In this document: positions 13,144-26,700 of the stretch, one piece after another
Layout of the letters: every line of letters begins with the position of its first letter
How positions within the stretch are numbered: the stretch's first letter is position 1
Assembly (NCBI GenBank): GCA_002751075.1
Contig: NAOQ01000171.1
Span: 36,395 to 100,394, forward strand
Direction of reading: 5' to 3'
Length of the DNA: 64,000 nucleotides
From: Ichthyophonus hoferi
Lineage: Eukaryota > Opisthokonta > Ichthyosporea > Ichthyophonida > Ichthyophonidae
Program-made: the position numbers and the translations under genes
The notes under the pieces: generated by a model
The model's database searches: none
Seen by the model: the letters and a program-made list of their open reading frames with translations, nothing else
What the model was told of the DNA's origin: nothing

Positions 13144-15117
13144 CTATACACATAATCTACGCAATTGAACCTTTTGCTGCTCGTGTGGAAGAGTAAATTT
13201 CTTCATCGATAGCTCAGTGGATTCTGGTGTTGGCAAGACATCACTAGCTGGAACAAAGGTATCTGCTGCATTTAGACAGGTACGTATGTGGACAGGCCTG
13301 TTGAGTGACAATGGAACTTTTTCAATCCTTTTGCAATTATTGATCTGTCTGGTTCTTTGTAGAACAGAGTCTATAAGGGAGACTAATTGCTGGGCTGTGC
13401 CCCGTTTGTTCGGGTCAGGATTAAGAAGCTTTCGAAGAAGAAACATGAATTGGGAAGATATGTTGCACCAGGGAGAAGTGTGTGCATAATTATTCTTTGT
13501 GTACCTTGCGTATTCTGGGGACTTGTTTGGATTGGCTACAGCCCAAGGAAATCTACCAGTTACTGTAGACATAAGCATGTTAGTGAATAGTATCTTATAC
13601 CAATATTGTTCATTGAATCGGAAGAGCATCCTAAAGAAACATCAATAATTGCAACAAAAAGGAATGAACATAATACAATATTGGACAGTGTTGGTATGCC
13701 ACACATATTTAGATATTTCCATATTAAAAAAAATAATACTTCTTCACTGGATTCCTACAATTTTTCTTATAAAAAACATAAAAAGTACACAATGTTTAAT
13801 ACACAACATTGACCAACTTACAAAGTGTAAAGTAGAGCACACCCAATGCCCATATGTCAATGGACGGTCTATTCCAGCTATCAACATTTTTTGATTCGGT
13901 AAACATTTCCTATGTGGATTAAAGGGCACGTGTTAGAATATCAGAGCTTCCATCTTCAGATTTTTGTCTTAGGATTAGGATCAGGTCACAATTACAATAT
14001 TTTTAGTAGTCCTGGGTAGTAGCATAAGAGCGTAATATTTTATGACTTAAAGATAAAATTTACAAAGTATGCAAAAGATGATTTGTTACTCAGCAACTTA
14101 TTTAGATTAGATAATATAGTCAATCTTGATGTTAATGACTTATGCAAGCCTATTTTTTGTATAGCTTAATTACTCAAATAAATAACACATTATCTAGTAT
14201 ATACTATTTCATTGTTTGCTGGTTAACAATTTTTTTTTTCAATAGTAATACCCAGTTTTTTTGCCATAAAGAGTTTGGGGTTATTGATAAGCTTGTACTT
14301 CAAAAGAACATTATTCAAAAAAAAAAAAAAAACCGTACGAGAAGGAAGAAGAAATAATAAAAGGAAATCGGGATTGGCACAGGTGGGTACCTACCGGAGC
14401 CATGTAAGGAATGGTGCCAGCAGGAGTGGTTGACCCATAGGCGTTACTGGAAGCCCCAAAATCGATAAGTTTTAAGGTACCATCTAGATCGTATACACAG
14501 TTTTCGGGCTTAATGTCTCGGTGTATAACGCCTCGTGCATGCATATAGGCCAGTCCTTTCGCTACTTGACTTAGATGGACAAGTGCTTGAATTTCTGAAC
14601 ACCCTTGATTGGGAAGGACAATATCGAACAGATCACCTCCGCCTAAGTATTCTTGTACGAGGACAAAGTGATAGGGGGTTTCGATAACGTCTAGTAACCG
14701 AACAATATTTGGATGGTCCATTTGTAGAGAAATGGATACTTCCCGGTGAAGAAACGTTACTGTCTCTGCTTGTTTTTTCATAATTTTTAAGGCTACCTGG
14801 CAGCCCGTTTTGTTATGATATGCAAGCTGGACCTTGGATGTAGAACCAACCCCGATATCTCGTATAATGATATATTCTAGGGCTGCTGAAGCAGGAAGAT
14901 ATGATTTCTCGTATGTGCGCTGTACGTTAACGAGTTTTGTTGTGCCACAATCATCATCGTGATCGCTACCACTACTCGTGCTATCTAAGTCTGTGTCACT
15001 ATCTAGGGATGTGAGATCGTATGGACTACTTGCTGAATTGAGACTAGAGGGGTTACATTTGGAGGCTCTTTGTGTGTGTATCTCGACGAGAATTTCAGGG
15101 CTTAACTTTTCAACCAT
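13144..15117 (-). CDS. Ser/Thr protein kinase, CAMK-like, 409 aa, three exons
   Basis: Exons on the minus strand are 15117-14395, 13909-13822 and 13562-13144; phases agree and the sum is 410 codons with stop. Residues 1-80 are Ser/Asp-rich and look disordered. The kinase domain follows: glycine loop GVGSTSKV at 89-96, VALK lysine K111, helix-C Glu E126, catalytic HRDIKPEN at 199-206, DFG at 219-221, and APE at 240-242 formed exactly across intron 1. DIWALGVLYFTLLTGRFPW then runs across intron 2, and the C-lobe ends near LLNPDPNKRGTAQQL. All catalytic residues are present, so it should be an active cytoplasmic kinase. The layout resembles SNF1/CAMK-type enzymes. A tail of about 80 residues follows the kinase domain. 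The longer open frame past 14395 reads through the donor into a poly-A/T intron and is not part of the protein. The substrate is unknown. Confidence 0.9.
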
Positions 15118-18100
15118 TTTTAACTATTCGTTTATATATTTGAACTGAAAAAACACTATAAGACAAACATAAAGTAGGTATTCAAATTATTAAGCCTGAC
15201 CTGAATATCTACCAATATCTAAAAACAACAATGTCATACAAAATTTCAATCCATATAAACGAGAAGTCCTCTTATATATGATCACGGCATCTTATGGGAG
15301 ACAATATGATTGGTATCTAAGAGATTTACTTATGTATTTGTGTGGCCAGATAGATGCGTGATATATTTTTAAGGAATTGGTGGCATGTTACATTTTCCAT
15401 CTTAAGCATAATCCACAACCAGTTTCTTTTTCAACAATTTAAATAATGCTTGTTTAAACAAAAAGTAAAATAAATTCTTCATCATTCATAAAATTTAAAT
15501 TCCCAATACCAAATAACACTGGGAGGATAAGGTGCATTGCCCCCATTGAAAGTGGCTTGGGAACGTTACGGAGTCAAAAGTAAATTATTGGTTGCTCAGT
15601 TGTGAAATCCGAATGGCAGCTTAGGTACGTCTGCTTGGACGGGCCAGTACTTCCAGATCATACAATAAATTTTTCACTTCCAAATCCTCCACCCCATCCC
15701 ACCTCCTCACCATCCCGCACTGTTTCTACACTTAAAATGCATACTATTTTAAAAATAAATGTTATTTTGTGTAGATTTTATTATTATTAAAAAAATATAC
15801 TATCCATTTTAATGTACCATATTATTCACACTGCGCAAAGGTATACCCCAATAAAATTCTTCCATATACAATACGGCTTAATGGTTGGTATGAATAATGC
15901 TTGCACAATATTTTCAGTTTCAAGCATGTGTTTAAAACCCCAAAACGACAGCAGCTCATTCCTTATCAATACTCGAATCATTAAAACTAAGGAATTAGAA
16001 TCCTCGGATAAAAAATTCTAACTTACAGTGTTTTTAATTTATATATATGTATATAAATAGCCACATGAATCATGATAGGTGTAGGCGGTATTAACAGAAA
16101 AGCGTTTTGTGTATGTCTTGTGCATAGGGTGCTTCAAATATGTAAATTTACACATTGGTTTGTCTATTTTCAGGATTGTGTTAAGAGGAGCGAAGCATAT
16201 ATTATATTAAACACTGATTTGTTTAATATGAGCGTAGGTCCTCAATCTTCTGCTCCAGATCTGATTAGATTATATACGTCATTAACACTCCTACTTTCAT
16301 TTCAACCAAGTGATATCAGTGCTGTATTACTATTATGCTACTAAAATAAATTTGCATACAGAAGCCAACTCCTAATGCATCTTGTTAAGGAATTATGATT
16401 AATGCTGCCAATGGAGAGCAAGTCTCTGAGTTTTTGAATCATCCAACGAACAATTCCGTTTGGTGTTTTCGAATCAGGATTTGGAAAAGATTGTTTACAG
16501 TAAAGTCTGAAACTCTAATAAAGCAATTTATTCGCCTTAGAATTTGTAATAGCTTGGTACTGGATATCAAGATTGCAAACCTTCTCACCAATGATCTAAC
16601 CTGCATGGTACTTCGTCCGATAACCAATAAAACAATCTACTAATAATAACTTTGTTGTTTTTTAACTGATTTGAATTAAGATGACTGCACCATAGCTATG
16701 TTCTAGTACACTTCACTTGAACATGAACTATGTTGTAGACAAACTATATCTTTTTACATATAATTATATTTGCCAGGATTAATTAGAGGATACGCTTAAT
16801 GAAATGTATAAATATATTAATGATGTATTATGATAACATTTAATTCTGCTTTATGACAGGAATTTCTAAATAAAGCTAGAGATGATTATAATATTTAACC
16901 AAATTCTGCAATACTCCCAGACATTGTCCAATGGTAAATACACGTGTTCGTTAAGAACCAAAGAGGCATTAAATCTTGACTATGATACCAATGAAGCATA
17001 CTGATTTATTTAGATTATATATCATTCTTCGGATGGCTGACAGGAATGCAATGCCTTTGCAGTTTAACGTACCTTTAACCTAGCAGCAGATGGGTCATAA
17101 AAAAATATTGTGTAAGGAATCGATCGCTCTAGCCGGATAGTGATAGGAGGAAATTCCCGTGACCCGGTTGTTTTTATTTTTTTCCTTTAAAATTCGCTGT
17201 TGACTAATAATAGAAAATTTTATGTAAATTGAATTTACATACTTTTCAGGCACATTTATTTATAATTTAAATTTTACTGATAATGCGGAATTATATATAA
17301 ACCAATAATCAAAACCTAATCATGGCTACTATCTACTGCAGTTGATTTTTCCACTTTGTCAATCAGTGATATATAAATTAATCATACCAGTTAACATACG
17401 TAACTGGTTAATAGGATTATCAAATATAGTTGAGGAGATCAGAGTGAAAACTATATTAGATTGAAGAACCATAAATAGCATAACTTCACTAAAAAGTCAT
17501 AAGCTCCGAAAATATGTGGATAATTTCCGAATCAAGATCGTTAGGTTTTCTCGCGATGCTCTTTGAAATTGCCCAACTTCCGTCCAAAATGATTAAGTTA
17601 GCAAAATTAAATATTGTGTCTTTCTTAAGAAGGACGATATAAAAACTTTATGTTTAACAATAATGCTTATTGGCAAACTATTGCCAAGGAAGTGCTCAAA
17701 TCCAAACACAAGCTACTGTATAGATAATGTTGCATATTTAACAAGCAACTCCCTCTTAAGGTCGACGAACACAATAGGGGTTGCCAGCATCTAAACGAAA
17801 AAAAAAAGTCTTGCTTATATTGAAAACGTATAATATCTAGTGAATCATCAATGCTATTAACCAATTGTAATCCTATTTAGGTAGTATGCTATCAATCCTT
17901 GGATGGACTAGATTGATATTAAAGTGTTGTTGCTGTAGATGAATCATTTTGCGCAAATACCAATAGTGTCTAAGAGCAAAATAACAGTAGTCATATATCC
18001 CGGGAATATACCTATATTTCTTTTAAGAATAAACAAAAAACTGTTATGAAATAACTTATTATAATCCAAACATAATTACAACATAGGCTAAAATTGACAC

Positions 18101-18600
18101 ACATATATATCCTCTTGTCCATACTTACAATCTGTATGTGAATAGCAAAAAGATGTTGGTTTCTGTAATTGCTTTGGTTAATTAGGCAAAACAAGGTGAA
18201 GTCAAATAGGCGCCATTGTACTGTTGCCTTGATCCATATTAACAGACTACTGAGAAAGAAAAGCACTATGCTATTACTCTATAATGCATTGTCGCTCCAG
18301 CATACGTATCAGTGGCTAATATGAATTTAAATAATATAATATTATTGTAGTAATCCATTTTTTCCTCATTGTCTCAATAAACCTTTTATGGATTAAATTG
18401 CAATGCATGCGTGCTTACTTCGAATTTTTTTGGCCTTTATGTTGAGTTCTGGAGTTACGCTATCAAACGAGATTCATCTTGCTGAATCCAGTCTATCTCC
18501 AATAAGGCATCTAAAATCTCCCTTATATAATTCATCTTTGAATAATATCTTAATACATTTATTTGCCAACTATTGTTATAACTTGTGTGTTTTATTTTCT
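15118..18600. other. Intergenic, no gene seen
   Basis: AT-rich flank upstream of the kinase. Only short open frames without splice partners are present. I find no recognisable element, apart from possible fragments too diverged to name. Confidence 0.4.
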
Positions 18601-19129
18601 GACCGTGTTCACTATCATTCTTCTATTTCTCACTCGTCATAATAAAGTGAGGGAAATTAACAGACGAATGAGCTAATTCCTACAAACTTGGGACTTCTCC
18701 ATCGTCATCATAATGAATTTACATTTGCACGTGCTTCTTTATCATTTACTAGCAATTTAGAAGAAATATTGATATTGATAACCTAGCTAGCGATGCTCAA
18801 GATCTATCTACATTTGTAGAATGGTTTCTCTGTTTGATTACTATCAAAATAATATTGTTGCTGTTTCATGCATTATTACATCATCACCTAATCCCCCTCA
18901 TCTATATTTAGATTTACTTATGCCAAACTTGTTAACATTCATGACTTGGTTTAGCGCATTTTTCTCTGCTGCACAACATTGTCTTGAGAAAAACCTGCAA
19001 CGACTTATTATTTGGTGCTTCTTGATAAAATATTGTCCAAAATATTTATGTTTGAGCATATATGAATTAGTTTTTTTATTCATCAACTTAAATAATTTAA
19101 ATTCAACTCTGTTACAAGACCGTTAACTC

Positions 19130-19500
19130 CGAATGAGCGTAGTCTCGATAACAAGCGGATCTCATGGAATGATGAGTTTGCATTGCGTTTCCAACCAGGT
19201 AAATTGATTTGTTGAAAAATAGTAGTAAGTGAGCACTTGCATTAATGAGGTAATTAGTTAACAAGCCATTCAAATGGGATGCAATATTGGAATCCAGATA
19301 AGATCAGACAATTCTAGTGGGTCTCTGGGACCTTTCATGAATTCTATTAACCAATAAGAATATTTATAATCAGTCCCAATTTATCTATATACCAAAATGA
19401 ATACAAGGTGTTAACCGCAATTAACGCGCACGATAAGCAAAGATCGGGAAAGATATAAATGAAAACCGAAAGAACCAATAAAGACTCCACGTTCACGCAT
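19130..19500 (+). repeat. Repeat family B, copy 3
   Basis: The core blocks 'gaggtaattagttaac', 'agataagatcagacaattc', 'tagtgggtctctgggacc', 'attaaccaataagaatatt' and 'cagtcccaattta' recur in family order. They are followed by 'atataaatgaaaacc' and 'caataaagac', as in copy 2. The start is approximate. Confidence 0.6.
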
Positions 19501-19572
19501 GGTGGCTGTGTGATACGAAATCATTCGACACAAAACTTACCCTGATTATTAAATTAAAAGAATATCACAATC

Positions 19573-19592
19573 AATATATATATATATATATA
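19573..19592. repeat. (TA)n microsatellite
   Basis: A simple TA dinucleotide run just after a family B copy. Confidence 0.85.
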
Positions 19593-20777
19593 ATCATAAT
19601 CTTTAATGTAATGCCTAGTTCATCGATGGCATTGGTTACTTCCACAGAAAGTATATCGATATATATGAGGGGCTTAGATATTAATAGATGACTGATTAAA
19701 ATTTTATGCTCACTATGATCAACATTTCTTTGCATTATAAAAAGCAGTTAAAATTTAAAGCGGAAAATACACAGATTATTAACCTTTATGTCCAATAAAG
19801 TTCATCATTTCATTAAACAGAAACATTAATGAGACATTGATCAGCTTCCTTAAGAATAATATAATGCAATCAAGTTTGAAGTCTGAGACGGACCTTTCTT
19901 GGCCAGATTATTTTTAAAATTGATGGTCAAACGCGAGATAATAAATCTGTACAATCTGTATGGTTCCAGTGTCTCATCGTTTCTAATAGCAAACAAATTA
20001 CTCAAACAAATTACTGTTTTAAATGAAAATGCCATTTTCAGACATCCTCTATTGAATGTGCGGTTCTATAAATTATACGATAGGCCTAGTAGGTAATGAG
20101 ATTGCGCGACATTTAGCTACCGCTAACCCGGCAAAACCAATCTTTTCGCCAACCATTTGGATATCCCAAAGCCCATGACAGTAGCTACATACTTTATTAT
20201 ATATAGCCAATTTAAAATAGATCTAAGTAAAGATTTCACCTCCCCTGCTGCCGTAACATCCTTACGTCTCTACGTATAGGTGCAAACTAAAGGAATTTAC
20301 TCATATACCTAGTATGGGTAAAATATTCCATTAAGAGAACTCACTGGAATATAGATGCAAACTAAAGGAATTTATTTAGGTATGCATAAATATTCGTTCA
20401 CTAAAATCTTACAGAAGAAATGGGGTTAACCCCTGCATTCCCCTTAGCGTAGATTGTAAGAGGCAAAATAGAATAATGCAACTTGAGCCCAAAAAATGCG
20501 GGCCCGGCATGCAGATATGTAGGAGAAAAACGAGTTGGTGAAAGAAGGCTTGGTTGCTGGCATTCTCCTGAACATATTGTGCATTGAATGGAAATGTACA
20601 TGCAATTCTATTTCTTACTCATTTAGCTAGCATACAGCACTTTGCATTTAGGTTGTTAGTTTTTACTATTTGAATTTATGCAAATCATTGTAAACTCTGA
20701 TTAGTCTACACATAATTTGTCTTGCAATTACCCAACCATTCAAACTTTTTAAGTCTCGTGATTATTTAGAAATCGCA

Positions 20778-20820
20778 AGGTTTTTCGATCCGAACGAGAA
20801 GTTTCGCGATCATATGAAGA
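20778..20820 (+). repeat. One terminal repeat of the TIR element family D
   Basis: The words 'tttttcgatccgaacgag' and 'agtttcgcgatcat' match the terminal inverted repeat of the complete element at 56544-56966 ('tttcgatccaaatgg', 'agcttcgcgatcag'). No opposite end is evident nearby, so this is a solo end or a decayed copy. Confidence 0.5.
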
Positions 20821-20939
20821 ACAAATCATAGGGGGGTTTTTTTTGTTTGTTTGTTACAAGATCGCGAGCCATAGATGAATAAGAAGGCTCGATCGACACC
20901 CAGATAATAAGTAGATTGATTCTTTTGTCATAGTTTATG

Positions 20940-21190
20940 AACATTATTACATCAACGAGAAAATGTGCTAATTCAACATCTAAATAAGAACATAATAGTA
21001 TTTAGGTAAGATCAGATAACTCTAGTGGGTCCCTTTGACCTATCATGACTTAGATTAGCTAATATGAATATTTATGATTGGCCCCCTTTAAGTTATTGAA
21101 TTTAGCAATATTGGTGTTAACTAGAGTTAGAACTGGCGATAAAACGTAGTATAAAAGAAAGCAAAACTCAATAATAAACCCCCGGTTATT
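20940..21190 (+). repeat. Repeat family B, copy 4
   Basis: The blocks 'ggtaagatcagataactc', 'tagtgggtccctttgacc', 'gattagctaatatgaat' and 'gtataaaagaaagc', then 'caataataaac', follow the family order. It lies 1.4 kb after copy 3. Confidence 0.55.
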
Positions 21191-21854
21191 CTGCTCATGC
21201 ATGGTTGTAACCCTGTAATAATTTGTGATTGATTATTGAGTCTTTGGTTTGCCTACTTCCGTTTGACTCTGTGTAGTGGTATCTTCAACTGGGCTAGCAG
21301 TAAAAATAATACTTATTGCTGATCCACTTTCAATAGAAGGCAATGTAATAGCATAAATGCCGGCTCTATTTCTAGCTGCTTATTGTGGTTGTATTCGGCT
21401 ATATGTTCAGGAAGCATTCCTGCCCTAATGCATTTGGACGTGATAGTGCTTACAGCACAATGTCTCCAATCAGTGAGAGGTACTAAGTTTGTGTTTATGC
21501 AATGAGTATTGTTGCACTCGAAAATGACTAAGCAATTCTGTGTTATTAGTAGGAGAAAGATTCTCAGAACATTGACGCTTATTTTCAAGTGCTAGTACTG
21601 ATCTAAACATTACAATAAAGATACAGTGATTATAAATATAGGACAAGTATCTTTTAATCATCAAGAAAAAGTATATACATAAGAAATGCAAAGCTTTGTT
21701 CTATAATGAGCGTCATTACCCATATTTATTATTGGTTGTTTTCGTTCCTTTTATCCTTTTCACAACATCCGTTTATTGTGTGTCAGTAATGAATAATGAC
21801 TGTGTTCATCAATGTCAAAGGGACTCTATCGTAACAATCCTTATTAGCTAATAC

Positions 21855-22160
21855 TATTCATAGAAGATCACTGAGACCCACTAGCTAATTAAGAACACTA
21901 GCAAGAGGGTTTCTGCAATTTATTTATGAATTATGTTAGCCAAATAGAATATTTATGACCTTGTGGCAAAGTACGAAGTTCTTGTAAAAGATATACAAAA
22001 CACTTTGCACTTAAATAGATACTCTCGTAGACGATAATCAGGATTTAAATTGCACTAACTCAGAAGCCTGGCAATTGCTTACTGACGTTAAACAGTGATA
22101 GTAGTTTTGATTTACATAATAGCTTAGCTCGCTTAATGATTGTTCACATTGTGCAATTTC
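21855..22160 (+). repeat. Repeat family B, copy 5 (partial)
   Basis: The blocks 'gatcactgagacccac', 'tagccaaatagaatattt' and then 'acgaagttct' with 'cactttgcact' match copy 2 and the sequence 3' of it. It is shorter and more diverged than copies 2-4 and runs up to a gap. Confidence 0.45.
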
Positions 22161-22247
22161 TGCATTTGCGCCAAAGCGTATTAAAGCATATATACCGCCT
22201 GCATTAGAACGGGGTTGTAATTATCACCATCAGTTACCTAGAGAATT

Positions 22248-22733
22248 NNNNNNNNNNNNNNNNNNNNNNNNNNNNNNNNNNNNNNNNNNNNNNNNNNNNN
22301 NNNNNNNNNNNNNNNNNNNNNNNNNNNNNNNNNNNNNNNNNNNNNNNNNNNNNNNNNNNNNNNNNNNNNNNNNNNNNNNNNNNNNNNNNNNNNNNNNNNN
22401 NNNNNNNNNNNNNNNNNNNNNNNNNNNNNNNNNNNNNNNNNNNNNNNNNNNNNNNNNNNNNNNNNNNNNNNNNNNNNNNNNNNNNNNNNNNNNNNNNNNN
22501 NNNNNNNNNNNNNNNNNNNNNNNNNNNNNNNNNNNNNNNNNNNNNNNNNNNNNNNNNNNNNNNNNNNNNNNNNNNNNNNNNNNNNNNNNNNNNNNNNNNN
22601 NNNNNNNNNNNNNNNNNNNNNNNNNNNNNNNNNNNNNNNNNNNNNNNNNNNNNNNNNNNNNNNNNNNNNNNNNNNNNNNNNNNNNNNNNNNNNNNNNNNN
22701 NNNNNNNNNNNNNNNNNNNNNNNNNNNNNNNNN
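22248..22733. other. Assembly gap (486 N)
   Basis: An unbroken run of N inside a repeat-rich region, probably unassembled repeat. Confidence 0.99.
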
Positions 22734-22789
22734 AGTATATGGGTCTTCAGTAAATACTCGAGCACAACAACTGTCTTTCAGACAATTTT

Positions 22790-22890
22790 AATCAAGCAGC
22801 TATTACATATACTGGCCAACTACCGATAGCTATTACTGAAAACACAATTGGAGACCCCGAAGCCTGTGGACAAGTCACTAGTACTACTAC
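22790..22890 (+). repeat. Repeat family B, 3' end fragment
   Basis: The words 'accccgaagcctgtggac', 'aagtcactagta' and 'acagattgct' match the end of the reverse-complemented copy at 587-928. The rest of this copy may lie in the preceding gap. Confidence 0.55.
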
Positions 22891-22899
22891 AGATTGCTT

Positions 22900-23030
22900 T
22901 ATTTTTTCAAAAAGCTTTTCTTTTAATTTGTACTCAACCTAGACGGCATCTATTATGTCATTAGCAGGCTTATGTTATAATTCTTATCTAACATGTGTTG
23001 TCAACCCCGTTTTGTATAAACATATATTTG
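22900..23030 (+). repeat. Internal fragment of TIR element family D
   Basis: The words 'cttttaatttgtactcaacc', 'cttatctaacat' and 'gtcaaccccg' match the interior of the complete element near 56650-56740 ('cttttaatttatactcaac', 'ttatctaacatat', 'tcaacctcg'). No terminal repeats are seen. Confidence 0.5.
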
Positions 23031-23697
23031 AGGTACACTACTCTGCAGAATAATAGTACAAAATTCAAAATCAGCGAATAGGATAAACTAGGGTACATTT
23101 GGATACTTACCAGGATAACCTTGGTTACATGAATAGTAAGCAATTTAGTTCAGAGCAGTGAAGTGCAAAATATCATAAGAACTGCAGCAGTTAAAACAAT
23201 TTGAAGTAAATGCTTTTGAATAGATAAATATATCACAGAAAAGTTGCAATTATTTCAAGTTCTGATGTTTAATGCGCATAAAATAAATAAAAGATTGAAG
23301 GAAACAATGATATTCTAGAAGAAAACTAAAATAAAACGGGAGTGGGAGAAAATACCCCTAGAATAGGACCAGTCAATTCAATTGGTATATATGTAAACCG
23401 GTTTATATACGCCCCAAATCAAGGGAATAAACGAAGGCTGCAACAGCGTCTGCATGCAACAGAAAAGTAGAATAAAGTACCATGCGATAGGTTAGTGATT
23501 GAGATAGTACGGGACTAAAGAGGGACTGAGGAAGGATCGATACACCAAGACAAACACGATTGGCAGAAAAAAGCACAAAAGGGCTAAAAGGAAGCGTAGG
23601 GGAAGCAAAGATAAAGATAAAGAGACAACCAAAAAAAAAGTTGAAAAAGCGTTATTTGAAAGCATATGCAACAGAGAATAAACAACCATTGGCATTT

Positions 23698-23703
23698 TTT
23701 ATT
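23698..23703 (-). promoter_or_regulatory. Polyadenylation signal of the channel gene
   Basis: On the minus strand AATAAA begins two bases after the TAG stop (23707-23705), giving TAG-A-AATAAAAAATG. If used, the 3' UTR is only some tens of bases long. Confidence 0.6.
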
Positions 23704-23704
23704 T

Positions 23705-26700
23705 CTAGACTGCTTCCATAGAGAGTGGACTTGACGCTCTCCTCATTATCGGCATACCGGTCATCATACGAGGATTTTGATTCGTTGGTCCATTACCATC
23801 ACCCCCTTCTCTTTCTGCAAGCCGGTGAGCTTTTCCTCTAAAAGTGCTGCGTGTACTGAGGGTACTGAGCATACGGCTTGCGCCACCGGTAGATGGTCTT
23901 CTTTGGTTTTGGGGCTATAAATGGGGAAAAGAGGAGGAAATATATGCAGTTTTTTGTATATTTGAACACGGAATACCTGGTTAGTACGTATTTTTAACTA
24001 TACCATCTTCAATGCCGACGTTGTAATAGATGTAAAAAAATGTGTACATTTTTCATTACTACGTGCTATTTATTTTTATCGCACAAGAAAGACTAATTCA
24101 GACCATGTATCTGCACTTGAAAAAACATTCCAAAAATAATTTGTGTTGTTATTATTACACAAGCCATATGCTTTTAGTTGTGTTTTTCATTTTTCGCCAA
24201 TTAAGGATACAAGCAATTGTTTTTGTATCACCGTACCCCGAATTTCACAATAATGGGCATTCACACTTCACATTGGAATATGAATAGTTGAGGAGAGAAA
24301 ATTATGGAAGAATGATAAGGGAGAAGACACATAATATTTAAATAGGAACAGAGAGAGAAAAAGAGGAATAACAAAGCAAACCCACCCCTTCAGTATCCAC
24401 CAGTTGTCCTTCGGTAGGGTCGATACGTGCATGCATCGACCATTTTCTAAGATAATAGGCTACCATTGCCAATATCCCACAAGACAAGAATAATCCAATC
24501 ACAGTCCAGATAATGAACACATAGCTCTCGCGGGGCAGCAGCATCACAACACCAATGAGATAGAGATATACAATTACGCATCTGACAAAAGAGGGTTCAT
24601 AAGAGTTATTGTATTGAGAAAACAGATATATCTTAAATGAAGAGACATTATAGAAGGGAGTGGTCATGGCCAGAGATAGATATAATCCTTGTAATAACAT
24701 ATATAATAGTATGATAGTATGACATGGCAATAGTATGCATGATCGGATAATAGTATGGTAGTGTAGTAGTATGATAGTAGGATAGTATGTATATGTATGT
24801 GGAGGGATAAGGGGAAAAGTGTACAAGATATTAGGGATATACACGTTTATGTGTAATCCATCAATTAAGAGCAAAACACGAACTTTTATGTACATAAATT
24901 AGGGGGAGGGGTAGGCTTTTGGAGAAGACATAAAAATACATTCATGATCAAGTAGCAATGGTGACTATGATATGATAGTGCAGAAGTAAGAGGACAAGGA
25001 GTGAAATAAAAAAGCAGGCAAATAATAGTGAGTTAGTAAGGGTGGGTAGAAATGGGTGCAATAGTAGTGGTAGTCTTAAAAAAAAAGTTGTTAAAGAATA
25101 AGAATTAGATACAGGTAAGCCAAGGAAAAATCCAAGAAGCAATAGGAGGGGAAGGTTGATTGATTAAAAAACGGGTTGAATAGGGACAGGAACGAAGAAA
25201 CAATAAGGTCCAAGTAGTATATTGTAATGGGGAGGTAGGGTTTAGGGTTAGGGTTAGAGTTACCCACGAGGCGGCAGTGAACTTATCCATGGCTCTGACA
25301 AACCAGCATGTCCACAGCTTGTCAGAGTTGCAGTCTTTCATACGCCACCATTCATAGCTGATCAGGGCCTCCACCCATACCACTCCCCCAAAGACGATTG
25401 TTATGATGCCAAGAATGTCGATTACTGCTCACCAATGTGAAAAAAGGTTTTATGTGTGTGTGTATATGGATGCCAAAATGTATATATTCATGATGAGCGT
25501 TTATAGGAGGGTAGGAAGTGAGTATTTGGGAGTTTATAGATTGATATAAATATGCAAACGAATACTAAAGTATGGTACGGTACAAACACAGAATATATAT
25601 ATAGAAAAATAGAATGCGAAAGTAGATTATATTACTAAGTACATTATATTATTGAAATATGTTACTAAAATTGACCATAGCAGCATCTTGTATGATTTAG
25701 CCAACTGCTGCATTATTCTCCTTACACAATTATTTACACCTGAAACACAATATAGAAAAGCGATATAACAGTTGTTCAATATATAACCCAATCAGCTACA
25801 AAAAAGCATCATACACCTATCAAATTTGAAAAGTAGCACATCAAGAGGTATACAACCACGTCAATTAAGCAGTAGAAAGGACCAAGAAAATATACCACGG
25901 CACCAGCAATTACAATACTGCATAAAACACACGACTTAAACATAGAGCACTCAAAAATACTAAAATTAATAGAGCCTATCTATCTAATCTAAACCTATAT
26001 ATACTACAAACATCAACCACTACATTACATATATTACATTTATACTTACTTGTCAGCTGGTTTTTTGAAGCCACCATGGCTGATAATTTATTGATTAGCA
26101 CAAGGGTGGTGAGAATGCCGATTGCTGCAAAGCCCATCCGATTGGCTACCTGATTGACAGCGTTGTCATCCAACATGGGGGTGGCACAGGTTGTCACACC
26201 TACCAGGATGAGAGGAAAGGCAAAATACCTTAGAATGGGAGCTTTCTCACGCATTATATGGATGTCGATGGATACACCTCCCATCCCGTTGGATAGAGGC
26301 TGTGGTAATGTGGTAAAGGGTTGGTATAGTGATGCATTCATTGTGCAGTAGGTATGTATGATCTCATTTTTAATTTTAGAGTTTTGTATATGTACAGATC
26401 CACATATGCATAGTTGTTAGAGTATGTTTATCTAGTTATCTATATTGATTGATTGTGTCATATTGGTTTTGTCGCTCTATAAATATGTATTTGTTATACT
26501 AAGCAATTCATACATCTGTTCAATTGCACGTGTAGAACACTGTCTATGTTGCTCACCATATTGCCATATACATATACATCTATATAGTTAAGTATATGTG
26601 CCTGTATATCTCTAACCACCGACCCATTTATCAACACCCTAACTTCTGTTTCTCAATCCAATACTCATTCTCATCGTTTTTTCCTACATACTTCACCACA

